Below, piece after piece: positions 47,460 to 55,874 of a stretch of 64,000 bases of DNA. The stretch is from the NCBI RefSeq assembly GCF_000428765.1, contig NZ_AUAO01000006.1, forward strand, positions 53,206 to 117,205. The letters are read 5' to 3'. The translations under genes and the position numbers were made by a program. The stretch's first letter is position 1, and each line of letters starts with the position of its first letter. The stretch is from Brevundimonas aveniformis DSM 17977 (GTDB lineage Bacteria; Pseudomonadota; Alphaproteobacteria; Caulobacterales; Caulobacteraceae). Below the pieces are notes generated by a model. The model was not told the origin of the DNA, made no database searches, and was given only the letters and a program-made list of their open reading frames with translations.

Positions 47460-48602
47460 TCAGGCCGCGTTGGCAGCTCCAACCAGGATGTCCTCGGCGG
47501 GGCCATAGTCCAGCTTGTCCAGCAGATAGGCCGTGTCTTCGCGCCCGGCGTGTGGGCGCTGCGTCAGGAAGCGTTCCAGCATGCGTTGCTGAAAATGATC
47601 CCGGTCCAGATTGGCATCCTCGGTGACCATGTCACGCCAGGTGTCGACCCCGGCGCGGAAGGCCGGGAACAGCCGCGGCGGCAAGCCGGCTCGATCGTAG
47701 ATGGCCTTGAGGCCCAACGGGCCGGCATCGTGAATCATCAGCCAGGCGCGGGAATGGGCCACCCCCGACAGCTCTGAGATACCGTACTCAAACAGGGGCA
47801 TGACCCCCCGCGCGAGCGCCCGTAGCAGCAGCGAGGCGGTCAGCACCTTGCGCGCATTCAACTGCGCCACGAAATCAGCCAGATCCTGGGTCGCCGACGC
47901 CTGATCGATCAGGTCCACCGTGGCCCGTTCGCGGGCTCCTGTCGCCAGACGAATGGCGGTGTCTGCCGACAGGGCGTGACGGGAAACCAGGTGTTCGCGA
48001 ACCGCCTCGGAGGCCAGGCCGATCAGGCGTTCGGTTACAGCGACCGGCAACACCTTTCGATAGGCCAGGGCCGTAACGACGTCCCCTTGCGGGAAACGAT
48101 CAATCGAAACCGACATGGCGCGCTCGGACAGGTCGGCATTGTCATTGGCCGCCAGCGTTCGCACCGCGTCCTCAACGCCTTCAATCGCAATGACTTCTCC
48201 CAGATCGCGCGACACGAACGGGCGACCGGCCACCGCCGTCTGACGGGTCGCGTCCCCGACCCGCAGCACCTCGATCAGATCCTCGTCCGTGAAGGCCGGC
48301 GAGAAGCCGATAATCGGCAAGGCAATCGTGTCCACATCTCGCGCCAGCTTCTGAGCGACATCGCGCGGCAACAGGTCAGACGACTTCAGGGTAACCGCCA
48401 GCGCCCGCCGTACCAGCTCGGCCGCGTCCGCCGCGAGCACACGCATGATCTTCTGGGCCGCCTCGCGCTCCATCGGATCGAGCTCATTGCGGTCCATGGC
48501 TCGACAGAGTTTGTGGGCAGCAGCCGCGCGCTCCTCTTCATCCTCCGCCTTGACCAGTCGGCGGACGTCGGCATCGGTGAGGCGGGCACGCGGCGAAATC
48601 AT
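47460..48602 (-). CDS. DUF2336 domain protein
   Basis: 380 residues, mostly helical, in the DUF2336 family limited mainly to alphaproteobacteria. HEAT-like repeats are apparent in the Leu/Ala-rich segments (ERAMSVSIDRFPQG, AVREHLVSRHALSADTAIRLA). The function is unknown. It diverges from a hybrid histidine kinase across about 115 bases, a possible regulatory link. The shared intergenic region holds a partial CtrA-type site. Confidence 0.85.
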   Translation of the reverse strand: MISPRARLTDADVRRLVKAEDEEERAAAAHKLCRAMDRNELDPMEREAAQKIMRVLAADAAELVRRALAVTLKSSDLLPRDVAQKLARDVDTIALPIIGFSPAFTDEDLIEVLRVGDATRQTAVAGRPFVSRDLGEVIAIEGVEDAVRTLAANDNADLSERAMSVSIDRFPQGDVVTALAYRKVLPVAVTERLIGLASEAVREHLVSRHALSADTAIRLATGARERATVDLIDQASATQDLADFVAQLNARKVLTASLLLRALARGVMPLFEYGISELSGVAHSRAWLMIHDAGPLGLKAIYDRAGLPPRLFPAFRAGVDTWRDMVTEDANLDRDHFQQRMLERFLTQRPHAGREDTAYLLDKLDYGPAEDILVGAANAA

Positions 48603-48718
48603 GGGACGAATCCAGCTTGAATGCCCCCATCATCGGCCCATCAACCCTAACGATTCTTTACCCTTTTGAGGCGCGCACGAGTAACGTGACAGCAACGGCT
48701 TGTGAGCATGATCTCGCC

Positions 48719-50530
48719 ATGGCCGACACGCACACGAATTCCAGGATTGTGGTCCCCGAGCGCAGTTCTCCCGATTGGGACCGTGCCGTCGGGCTGATGG
48801 GGCTTGAAGCACAAGTACAGTTGCTGCCCTATGCCCTTGGCTTCTTTGGGATATGTCTTCCCGTTGTGCTGATTGTCGCGGGCCATGCAACGAACGCGGC
48901 GTGGTTTGCTACCTCACTGGTTCTCTACGCCTTCAACTGGGCGATCTTCTATGCGGTCCTCCGGTGGCGCAAGGCCAACCCGCCGACGCTGGAGAACAGC
49001 CGCCTTCACACCGGCGTTCATGTCGCCGCCGGCCTGCTGTGGGCGATGGCGCTGCTCCAGACCTCCCTTTTCGCCCAGGCCGCTGGTCCGGTCGCCGAAA
49101 CCCTGCTGGTGCTATGCGCCGGAGGTGCGGTCGGCGTGATCTTCTTTTCGTCCCCGAACCTGCCAAGCCTTCTGATCGTCGGACCCGCCGTTGGGGTTGG
49201 CCCCATCCTCGCGCTCCAGGCCCATCCGATGGCTGCCACGACCGGCGTTTTCGTGTTGTGCGCCCTGGCGCTGGCCATGGCGCTGGCGCTGATCCTCAAC
49301 GCCCATCTACGCAGCCACTTCGCCCTGGCCATTGAGAGAGAGGGCCTCCTGATTGAGCGCGAAGGGGCACTGGAAACGACGCGTCGGCTGGCAAAATCCA
49401 AGTCAGACATCCTGGCCACACTGTCGCACGAGATCCGCAACGGTCTGGCCGGCATCGCCCATGTGCTGGCGGGAGCCATGGGCGGCAGCACCCGAAGCCA
49501 GCCCTCGCGCGATCAACTCCAGGCGGCTCTGTCAGCCGCCCGCGATCTGGTTGGAGTCCTGGATGCAACCCTTGACTCGGAAGTGGCCGAATCCGGTCGC
49601 CTCACCGTTCAGAAGGTCCCCGTCGACGCAACATCCATGGCCAGGGACATCGCCCTGCTCCACCGCGGGTCTGCCACCTCCAAGGGGATCGAGCTTGCTG
49701 TCGAGATCGATCCGGCCCTGGCGGGCTTGTCCGGCGCGCCGGTCGGTGACACGGTTCGGGTTCGCCAGGTTCTCAGCAATCTGGTGGGCAATGCCGTCAA
49801 ATATACCCAGCGCGGTCGGATCGAGATCCGCGTGTTCAGGCCCGACCACGACCATCTTCGCGTGGAAGTCGCCGACACCGGCCCCGGCCTGTCGCCCGAG
49901 GAGCTGACCCTCGCCTTCCAGCCTTTCGAACGCGTCGAACGGACGGGTGGCGGCGTCGCAGGAGCCGGGATCGGCCTGACCCTATCGCGTCGTCTTGCCG
50001 AGTTGATGGGGGGCAGGCTCGGCGCGGAAAGCACCCCGGGCCTGGGCAGTCGCTTCTGGCTTGACCTCATCTGGGACGCCACGGCCACCCTCCAGGTGGA
50101 GCCGCATGAGGCTGTCTCGCCAGCTCCCACCTCGCTACGCATCCTCGTAGCTGAGGATGACCCGCTGAACGCCGCCATGCTGCGGACCATGCTGGAGCAG
50201 ATGGGCCACAAGGTCCTGGCGGTCACCGATGGCCGCCGCGGACTTGATCATTTGCGGATGGGACAGCTTGACCTGATCATGGCGGATGGACGCATGCCCG
50301 GAATGGATGGGCCCGACATGATCCGCACCCTGCGCGCCCAACCCGGCACACAGGCCAGCCTTCCGGTTATCGCCGTAACGGGGGGCGATGCCGAAGAGGT
50401 TCAGGCCATGCTTGATGCCGGCGCGGACGTCGCCCTGCGCAAGCCCATCACAGTGAGCGCCCTGGCCAGGGCGCTCGCCGACGCCGATCAGGTCCGATCT
50501 TCGCGAAATCCACGCCGGGATGTCGCCTGA
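48719..50530 (+). CDS. Membrane hybrid histidine kinase with receiver domain
   Basis: 603 residues from the ATG at 48719, with the frame open from 48617. About six membrane segments (37-195) give no periplasmic sensor domain. The kinase core follows: H-box ATLSHEIRNGL with His237, N-box NLVGNAVKYT with Asn358, G1 DTGPGLSP and G2 GIGLTLSRRL. The C-terminal receiver has acidic Asp480/481, phosphoacceptor Asp523 in MADGRMPGMDG, and Lys575. The organisation is like cell-cycle or stress hybrid kinases in Caulobacter, but no specific orthologue can be named. No cognate regulator gene is next to it. It is divergent from DUF2336. Confidence 0.9.
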   Translation: MADTHTNSRIVVPERSSPDWDRAVGLMGLEAQVQLLPYALGFFGICLPVVLIVAGHATNAAWFATSLVLYAFNWAIFYAVLRWRKANPPTLENSRLHTGVHVAAGLLWAMALLQTSLFAQAAGPVAETLLVLCAGGAVGVIFFSSPNLPSLLIVGPAVGVGPILALQAHPMAATTGVFVLCALALAMALALILNAHLRSHFALAIEREGLLIEREGALETTRRLAKSKSDILATLSHEIRNGLAGIAHVLAGAMGGSTRSQPSRDQLQAALSAARDLVGVLDATLDSEVAESGRLTVQKVPVDATSMARDIALLHRGSATSKGIELAVEIDPALAGLSGAPVGDTVRVRQVLSNLVGNAVKYTQRGRIEIRVFRPDHDHLRVEVADTGPGLSPEELTLAFQPFERVERTGGGVAGAGIGLTLSRRLAELMGGRLGAESTPGLGSRFWLDLIWDATATLQVEPHEAVSPAPTSLRILVAEDDPLNAAMLRTMLEQMGHKVLAVTDGRRGLDHLRMGQLDLIMADGRMPGMDGPDMIRTLRAQPGTQASLPVIAVTGGDAEEVQAMLDAGADVALRKPITVSALARALADADQVRSSRNPRRDVA

Positions 50531-50557
50531 CCAGTCCGGACCGCCTAGATAGGGGCC

Positions 50558-51340
50558 ATGCCCACTGTTCGTCTTGATGATCGTGCCCTCATCTCTGTGC
50601 AGGGACCAGACGCGCGGTCCTTTCTCCAAGGGCTGCTGACACAGGACGTCGATAGCCTGGAGGCAGGCGAACTCCGGTATGGGGCCCTCCTCGGCCCACA
50701 AGGACGCCTGCTGGCTGATCTCTTTCTTCTTGGTGAGCCGGAAGGCATTCTTCTGGATTGCCGAGCGGAACAGCGTGACGCTCTCCTTCAACGATTGAGC
50801 CTGTATCGCCTCCGCGCGAACGTCCGCCTTGCCGCCGATGATCGGTCTGTGTTCGCCGCCTGGGGGACCGACATGGCCGGTTGGCCTGCCGATCCCCGAC
50901 TGCCGAATCTGGGCCGCCGATTCTATGGGGCTGTCGTCCCGAACCAGGCGACAGATGATTGGCGCAAGCGACAGCTGGACCTGGGCGTGCCTTCGTCCGA
51001 GGATTTCCGCCTCGATGTCGACTACCCTATCGAGTGCAACCTCGACCTCCTGAACGGGATCGCCTTCCACAAGGGCTGTTTCGTCGGCCAGGAAGTGACG
51101 TCGCGCATGAAGCGGCGTGGCAAGGTCAAGTCTCGGCTTCTTCCCGTCTCATTTGATGGGGCCGCCCCGTCCTTCGGTCAGGAGGTTCTCCGTGGCGACC
51201 TGCGCGCCGGCGAAATTCGAAGTAGCTGTGACGGGCGAGGCATGGCCCTCCTGCGCCTTGACCGTCTGGACGGCTCGCTTACCGTAGAGGGACAACGGGT
51301 GCAGGTTCACATCCCGGACTGGCTAGATCTGGCTGGCTAG
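50558..51340 (+). CDS. ygfZ: YgfZ/GcvT-like iron-sulfur cluster protein
   Basis: 260 residues. The folate-binding GcvT-like fold with the YgfZ signature KGCFVGQEVTSRMKRRG near residue 175, plus LGPQGRLLADLFL at the N-terminal part. YgfZ helps assemble or repair certain Fe-S enzymes, including MiaB-type radical SAM proteins; there are two such radical SAM enzymes (lipA, PA0069-type) in this window, but no direct link is shown. The 3' end overlaps the convergent RNA methyltransferase by 18 bases. Confidence 0.9.
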   Translation: MPTVRLDDRALISVQGPDARSFLQGLLTQDVDSLEAGELRYGALLGPQGRLLADLFLLGEPEGILLDCRAEQRDALLQRLSLYRLRANVRLAADDRSVFAAWGTDMAGWPADPRLPNLGRRFYGAVVPNQATDDWRKRQLDLGVPSSEDFRLDVDYPIECNLDLLNGIAFHKGCFVGQEVTSRMKRRGKVKSRLLPVSFDGAAPSFGQEVLRGDLRAGEIRSSCDGRGMALLRLDRLDGSLTVEGQRVQVHIPDWLDLAG

Positions 51341-52120
51341 GTGATGCAGGGCGATGGCCGCTGCCGTCCCCACGTTCAGCGAATCGAATCCCGGGGACAT
51401 CGGAATCGAAAGACGGCGGCTTTTCGCCAATATCGATGGCGACAGCCCCGGCCCTTCTGCACCGACGATGACGGCGACCGGCCCTTCCGCTCGCACCTGC
51501 GACAAGACCTCCTCGCCTGAAGGCGTCAGGGCCCACGGCGCATAGCCAAATCGTGACAGGAGCTCGATAAAGTCTTGCCCGCGACCCAGCCGGACCCAGG
51601 GCGTGATCAAGCTCGCCCCGACCGACACACGGATCGCTTTACGATAGAGCGGATCGCACGCGGTCGAATCGAGCACGACGGCCCGGGCTCCGAATCCGGC
51701 GGCAGCCCTGAACAGCCCACCCATATTGTCGTGATTACCCACCCCGGCGACGACCAAAATGCGATCGCCCGGGCCGGGGTTCGCCAGCACCTCATCTGCC
51801 GTCGCCGGCGCGCCGATTCGACCGATACCGAGGATTCCCCGGTGAATCGGAAATCCGACCACCGAATCCATCACCGCCGGACTTGCGACATAGACCGGCA
51901 CCGGTGTCGTCTCGACTAGATCCGCCAGCGCAGCCACACGGTTTTCCGCAATCAACACCGACTCGGCTTCATATCGGCTGCCGGCCTTCAGCAGGTGGCG
52001 CAACACCACCTCGCCTTCGGCCACGAAGCGTCCCTGCCGCCCCACCAGATCGCGTTCGCGCACAAGGGTGTAGGCCTCAATCCGGGCATCTTGCGGGTCG
52101 TTGACGGCGATCAGGGACAT
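51323..52120 (-). CDS. TrmH/SpoU-family RNA 2'-O-methyltransferase
   Basis: 265 residues from the ATG at 52120, matching the family start (LIAVNDPQDARIEAYTLVRERDL); the frame is open 23 codons further up. SPOUT-fold motifs are VAGVGNHDNMGGLFRAAAGFGA with the conserved Asn/Gly loop, VIVGAEGPGLS, and the knotted IPMSPGFDSLNVGTAAAIALH. The N-terminal half looks like the SpoU substrate-binding domain. The target RNA position is unknown. The convergent 3' end overlaps ygfZ. Confidence 0.9.
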   Translation of the reverse strand: MSLIAVNDPQDARIEAYTLVRERDLVGRQGRFVAEGEVVLRHLLKAGSRYEAESVLIAENRVAALADLVETTPVPVYVASPAVMDSVVGFPIHRGILGIGRIGAPATADEVLANPGPGDRILVVAGVGNHDNMGGLFRAAAGFGARAVVLDSTACDPLYRKAIRVSVGASLITPWVRLGRGQDFIELLSRFGYAPWALTPSGEEVLSQVRAEGPVAVIVGAEGPGLSPSILAKSRRLSIPMSPGFDSLNVGTAAAIALHHLASQI

Positions 52121-52159
52121 TAAGCACGCCTTAACCAAATCAGTGAGATTTAGGTAATG

Positions 52160-52229
52160 TCTTCTTCTCTCTTGGAGACACCCCATCACCAGACTTCATA
52201 AAGCCCGGCCCGTGCCGGGCTCTTTTTTT
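52160..52229 (+). ncRNA. Candidate small RNA ending in a strong terminator
   Basis: Between the divergent RNA methyltransferase start and tRNA-Asn, a plus-strand Rho-independent terminator at 52202-52229 has no gene upstream on its strand (ygfZ ends at 51340). This suggests a short independent transcript. A possible -10 (TAATGT, 52155-52160) would place the 5' end near 52167, giving a transcript of about 60-70 bases with pyrimidine-rich sequence (cttcttctctcttgg) and the unpaired stretch caccccatcaccagac before the hairpin. No family is recognised and the promoter is weak. Confidence 0.4.
52202..52229 (+). terminator. Rho-independent terminator
   Basis: An 8-base stem agcccggc/gccgggct (52202-52209 and 52214-52221) with a 4-base loop is followed by ctttttttg. 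On the opposite strand only three U residues would follow, so it acts on the plus strand. There is no plus-strand gene just upstream; see the candidate small RNA. Confidence 0.88.
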
Positions 52230-52237
52230 GGGGGTGC

Positions 52238-52266
52238 TTGCGCGGGCCGTTTGAGGGCTGCTATAG
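52238..52266 (+). promoter_or_regulatory. Predicted promoter of tRNA-Asn
   Basis: A TTGCGC -35 (52238-52243) and a CTATAG -10 (52261-52266) are 17 bases apart, 22 bases before the mature tRNA 5' end. A TATAGG reading one base later gives an 18-base spacer. The sequence between is GC-rich, as in stable RNA promoters. Confidence 0.6.
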
Positions 52267-52288
52267 GCCCGCCTCCGATGACTTCTGT

Positions 52289-52363
52289 TCCGCGGTAGCT
52301 CAGTGGTAGAGCAGCCGACTGTTAATCGGCTGGTCGTAGGTTCGAATCCTACCCGCGGAGCCA
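52289..52363 (+). tRNA. tRNA-Asn (anticodon GTT)
   Basis: A complete 75-base cloverleaf. The acceptor stem is tccgcgg (52289-52295) with ccgcgga (52353-52359), discriminator G and encoded CCA at 52361-52363. The D-arm begins agctcagtggtagagc, the anticodon stem gccga/tcggc encloses ctGTTaa with the anticodon at 52321-52323, and the T-arm is gtaggttcgaatcctac. It decodes AAC and AAU. It lies just after the small-RNA terminator. Confidence 0.98.
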
Positions 52364-52437
52364 TCGGTCCCGACGCCGTGAACGGCGCTCGAAAAAACCC
52401 ACAACAAAACAAGCCTCTAAATAGCGCCTGGCCGCCC

Positions 52438-52464
52438 TTGACCATTCGCGGTCGCGCCTATAGG
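52438..52464 (+). promoter_or_regulatory. Possible promoter of the Fo ATP synthase operon
   Basis: TTGACC (52438-52443) and TATAGG (52459-52464) lie 60 bases before the atpI start. The spacer is 15 bases, shorter than ideal, so this is tentative. The TATAGG element matches that upstream of ychF. Confidence 0.35.
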
Positions 52465-52523
52465 TTCCGCGCCGATTTCAGACCCCCTCCGGCGTTCGCG
52501 TCGGGGCGCTGAGCGGCAACCTA

Positions 52524-52889
52524 ATGTCCATGTCACCTGAATCGCGCGAAGAGGCGATCAAACGCCTCAACGAGCAGGCTGACGCTTTGGAGCGGCGGAC
52601 CGAAAACCGCTTGGCTCAGGAGCTTGCCGGACAGAAGGCGGCTGGCCAGGCCTGGAAGATCATCGCCGATCTCTTCGGCGGCGTGCTTCTGGGGATCGCA
52701 ATCGGATTTGGTGTCGACCACTTTGCGCACACCTCGCCGGTTGGAATTATCAGCGGCGTCCTTTTGGGCTTCGCTCTTTCGGTGTGGATGGCTTGGCGGA
52801 CCGCCAGACGCATTCAGGCCGAAGCCGAACAAGCCGGGGTGGTTCCGCAGGACCTGCCCTTTGACGACGACGAAGAAGAAGACGCTTAG
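52524..52889 (+). CDS. atpI: ATP synthase protein I
   Basis: 121 residues. An N-terminal charged coiled region (EAIKRLNEQADALERRTENRL) is followed by two membrane segments (IADLFGGVLLGIAIGFGVDHF and GIISGVLLGFALSVWMAW) and an acidic C-terminus. This is the AtpI/Mg-channel-like protein that opens alphaproteobacterial Fo operons and helps c-ring assembly. ATG 52530 is an alternative start. atpB follows five bases later. Confidence 0.9.
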   Translation: MSMSPESREEAIKRLNEQADALERRTENRLAQELAGQKAAGQAWKIIADLFGGVLLGIAIGFGVDHFAHTSPVGIISGVLLGFALSVWMAWRTARRIQAEAEQAGVVPQDLPFDDDEEEDA

Positions 52890-52894
52890 ACCCG

Positions 52895-53668
52895 ATGGCC
52901 GATCCGCTTCACCAGTTCCAGATTCAGAAGATCGTCGATCTTCCCGATGTGACCCTGCCCGGTATCGGGCCGGTCGATCTGGCAATCACCAATTCGCACG
53001 TCGCCATGACGATCGCTTTTGTGGTGGTTGTCGCCTTCCTGGCGATCGTCACGGGCGGAGCCAAGGTGGTGCCGGGTCGCCTTCAGTCCGTCGGGGAAAC
53101 CCTGTTCGGCATGATCGACAACATGACGGACTCGATCATCGGCCATGACGGTCGCAAGTACTTCCCGTTCGTCTTCACCATCTTCCTGTTCATCCTGGCG
53201 ATGAACGTCCTGGGGATGTTCCTGTCCTTCACCGCCACGTCTCAGCTGGCCATTACCGCGACCTTTGCGCTGCTGACCTTTGGTCTGGTGCTGGTGGTCG
53301 GGTTTGCGCGCAACGGCCTGGGCTTCTTCGCCCTGTTCTGGCCGACCGGTGCGCCGCTGGTGATGCGCCCGGTTGTTGGCCTCATCGAGTTCTTCTCGTT
53401 CATGCTTCGTCCGATCACCCTCATGCTTCGTCTGTTCGGCAACATGATGGGTGGCCACATCGCTCTGAAGGTGTTCGCCGGTTTCGTCGCCACCGCTGTG
53501 ATTGGTACTGCGGGTGCCGCCGGCTTCTTCATCGCCCCGCTCTCGCTCGGCATGACGGTTGGCCTCACCGCCCTGGAATTCCTCGTGGCCTTCCTTCAGG
53601 CCTTCGTTTTCGCTGTTCTGACCTGCATCTATCTCAATGATGTGGTCAACCTGGGTCATGGCCACTAA
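52895..53668 (+). CDS. atpB: ATP synthase subunit a
   Basis: 257 residues with five to six membrane segments. The essential Arg lies in PITLMLRLFGNMMGGHIALK, with the adjacent Asn/His/Glu pattern that lines the proton half-channels, and the C-terminal helix ALEFLVAFLQAFVFAVLTCIYLNDVV is typical. Subunit a carries protons to and from the c ring. It is the second gene of the Fo operon. Confidence 0.97.
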   Translation: MADPLHQFQIQKIVDLPDVTLPGIGPVDLAITNSHVAMTIAFVVVVAFLAIVTGGAKVVPGRLQSVGETLFGMIDNMTDSIIGHDGRKYFPFVFTIFLFILAMNVLGMFLSFTATSQLAITATFALLTFGLVLVVGFARNGLGFFALFWPTGAPLVMRPVVGLIEFFSFMLRPITLMLRLFGNMMGGHIALKVFAGFVATAVIGTAGAAGFFIAPLSLGMTVGLTALEFLVAFLQAFVFAVLTCIYLNDVVNLGHGH

Positions 53669-53720
53669 GGCACCCAGTTCCCTTCCCACCAACGACCAAC
53701 CAACTAGGACTTAGAGAACC

Positions 53721-53945
53721 ATGGAAGCAGAAGCCGCCAAGCTCATCGGTGCCGGCATCGCGATGTCGGGCATGATCGGCGCCGGCATCGGCGTCGGAAA
53801 CATCTTCGGCAATTTCGTCGCGGGTGCCCTGCGCAACCCGTCGGCCGCCGCCTCGCAGGTCGGTAACCTGTTCGTCGGTGCCGCCCTTGCCGAGGCCCTG
53901 GGCATCCTGGCCTTCGTCATGGGCATCCTGATCTGGATTTCGTAA
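53721..53945 (+). CDS. atpE: ATP synthase subunit c
   Basis: 74 residues forming two membrane helices. The first has the glycine-rich [22 protein letters not shown] and the second carries the proton-binding Glu58 in [16 protein letters not shown]; the cytoplasmic loop is ALRNP. Glu rather than Asp is usual for alphaproteobacteria. There is no sodium-type Gln/Ser set, so it is a proton ring. The gene is in the middle of the Fo operon. Confidence 0.97.
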   Translation: MEAEAAKLIGAGIAMSGMIGAGIGVGNIFGNFVAGALRNPSAAASQVGNLFVGAALAEALGILAFVMGILIWIS

Positions 53946-54006
53946 TCCAGTCTGAAGCGGTCGGCTCACGCGCCGACCGCGCCCTGCCTTTCTGACGTAG
54001 AGACCG

Positions 54007-54576
54007 ATGGCTGATCCTCACGCCCCCGCCGCCGCTGACGCCCATGGCGCTGCGGCTGACACGCACGCCTCCACCGAAGCCGACCACGGCTCCGGCGGCT
54101 TGCCGCAATTCGAGTTCCAGCACTGGGGCGGCCAGATCATCTATCTGGTTTTCCTGTTCCTCGTTCTCTACTTGCTGATCGACAAGATCTTTGCGCCGCG
54201 TATGCGCAGGGTCTTCGATGAGCGTGCCGAAACCATCGGCAAGGCCGTCGAGGATGCTCGCCGCGTCCAGAATGAAGCTCAGAACCAGGCCGAAGCCGGG
54301 CAGTCCGAGCTGGCCGAGGCCCGCGCGTCGGCTCGTCGTAGCGCCGATGCGGCCAAGGCACGCGTCAACGAAGACATTGCCCGTCGCACCGCTGAGGCTG
54401 AAGCCGTCCAGGCTGGCCGCGTCGCAGAAGCCGAAGGCCGCATCGGCAAGATGCGCGACGCCGCCATGGCTCAGGTCGAGGCCGTGGCTGACGACACCAC
54501 CAAGGCCATCGTCGAGAAGCTGACCGGTAAGACGGCCACCGCCGCCGAGCTGAAAGCGGCCAAGGGAGCCGCCTGA
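54007..54576 (+). CDS. atpF2: ATP synthase subunit b'
   Basis: 189 residues. An Ala/His-rich N-terminus of about 40 residues precedes one membrane segment (IIYLVFLFLVLYLLIDKIF) and a long Ala/Glu/Arg coiled coil. The Fo stator in alphaproteobacteria uses two unlike subunits, b' and b, in this gene order. Its stop codon shares a base with the next gene's ATG (TGATG). Confidence 0.94.
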   Translation: MADPHAPAAADAHGAAADTHASTEADHGSGGLPQFEFQHWGGQIIYLVFLFLVLYLLIDKIFAPRMRRVFDERAETIGKAVEDARRVQNEAQNQAEAGQSELAEARASARRSADAAKARVNEDIARRTAEAEAVQAGRVAEAEGRIGKMRDAAMAQVEAVADDTTKAIVEKLTGKTATAAELKAAKGAA

Positions 54577-55088
54577 TGGAATTCTTCAACCCCCACCTTT
54601 ACGACCTGGCCAACCCCGAGCTCTGGGTTGCCGTTGGTCTGATCCTGTTCTTCGTCGTCGCCTGGTGGATGGGCGCGCACAAGGCCGTTGCAGCGGCACT
54701 GGACGCCAAGTCCGCCAAAATCCAGTCTGATCTAGATGAGGCCGCCCGCCTGCGCGCCGAAGCTCAGGCCATGCTGGAAAAGCTGCGTGGCGAACGTGTC
54801 GAGGCTGAGGCCCAGGCCAAGGCCATGCTCAAGGCCGCTGAGGATGAAGCTACGCGTCTCCAGGTCGAGGCGGAGGCCCGTCTGACGGAAAGCCTCGCAC
54901 GCCGTGAGGCCCTGGCCGAACGCCGTATCGCGCAGGCAGAGGCCCAGGCCACCGCTGAGGTGAAAGCCGCCGCGGCGGAACAAGCCACCGCAGCAGCCGA
55001 ACGTGTTCTGGCCGGACGGCTGGCGTCGGGCACCCCGGACCCCCTGCTCGACCAAGCCATCAGCCAGATTGGACCGCGCCTCAACTAG
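54576..55088 (+). CDS. atpF: ATP synthase subunit b
   Basis: 170 residues. The membrane helix is at 12-30 (ELWVAVGLILFFVVAWWMGA) and the rest is an Ala/Glu/Lys/Arg-rich coiled coil (residues 40-150), with a C-terminal globular end that meets the delta subunit. It is the last gene of the Fo operon, and a terminator follows 26 bases after its stop. Translation is coupled to b' by the TGATG overlap. Confidence 0.95.
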   Translation: MEFFNPHLYDLANPELWVAVGLILFFVVAWWMGAHKAVAAALDAKSAKIQSDLDEAARLRAEAQAMLEKLRGERVEAEAQAKAMLKAAEDEATRLQVEAEARLTESLARREALAERRIAQAEAQATAEVKAAAAEQATAAAERVLAGRLASGTPDPLLDQAISQIGPRLN

Positions 55089-55113
55089 GCGCGTCGCCGA
55101 TCAGAGAGACTAG

Positions 55114-55145
55114 GGCCCGCAGCACCGCTGCGGGCCTTTTCTTTT
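55114..55145 (+). terminator. Rho-independent terminator of the Fo operon
   Basis: A nine-base stem ggcccgcag/ctgcgggcc (55114-55122 and 55128-55136) is followed by ttttcttttg. On the minus strand no U-run follows, so it is unidirectional. It lies between atpF and a minus-strand membrane protein whose stop is at 55148. Confidence 0.9.
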
Positions 55146-55147
55146 GC

Positions 55148-55654
55148 CTATTCGGCGATCGGAAGGTGGCGCTTGAGATGACCGACATCGCCGTGGAGCC
55201 GGTCGAACACACGTCCCAGCACAATCCCGAAGATCACATTGGTCACCAGCATCCAGCCCATGGTGCCAAACCCGGCCTCCAACCCGAAGATTCCCAGGCC
55301 CGCCAGTGGCATGACCGTCAGGCACATGACCAGCCAGATCGCCACCGCGAACAGGATGCCCTTGGCAGCGGGTGTATCTGTCGGAATCCGGGGGGCCAAA
55401 ATCGCAAACACAGGCCCTAACACCAGGGTTCCCACGATGAAGTGGACCAGCCAGCCCACCCAGATATGGCCGAAATTCGAGCCCAGCACATTGCCGGACA
55501 TGAACGCCAGCAGGGATGCAAAACTATGAAACAGCCGGTCGCCGCCCGGCGTATGCATCATGTTCTGGACCAGGTTCCCGATCAAATCGACGGCCGACAC
55601 CACCACGGTCGCGACAAAGCCGGCGATCATACCTTTCTGAATGCGTGAACTCAT
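55148..55654 (-). CDS. Membrane protein, DUF6789/YagU-like
   Basis: 168 residues from the ATG at 55654, which has GGGAG seven bases upstream; the frame is open to 55732. Four membrane segments are visible (GMIAGFVATVVVSAVDL, IWVGWLVHFIVGTLVLGPVFAIL, GILFAVAIWLVMCLTVMPL, GWMLVTNVIFGIVLGRVF). The pattern resembles YagU/DUF6789 proteins of unknown role. The Fo operon terminator lies immediately beyond its stop. Confidence 0.72.
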   Translation of the reverse strand: MSSRIQKGMIAGFVATVVVSAVDLIGNLVQNMMHTPGGDRLFHSFASLLAFMSGNVLGSNFGHIWVGWLVHFIVGTLVLGPVFAILAPRIPTDTPAAKGILFAVAIWLVMCLTVMPLAGLGIFGLEAGFGTMGWMLVTNVIFGIVLGRVFDRLHGDVGHLKRHLPIAE

Positions 55655-55874
55655 GTTCGTCTCCCAAAGGCGCGTGGCCGTCGGAGAGGGCAATCCTAGC
55701 TTTCGCCCCGCCACGCAAAAGCTCGCGGGCACGCACTTTTAGTCGTCGTTACCAAGGCTCGGCGGCAGAAAGCACGCATCCACAAGTCGACGTGAGCTGG
55801 AGACTAGGCCGAATTCGGCCTGATTGGAAATCTCTGCCGATCAATATCTTGGGAGCTTGGCCGGACGCCCCAAA

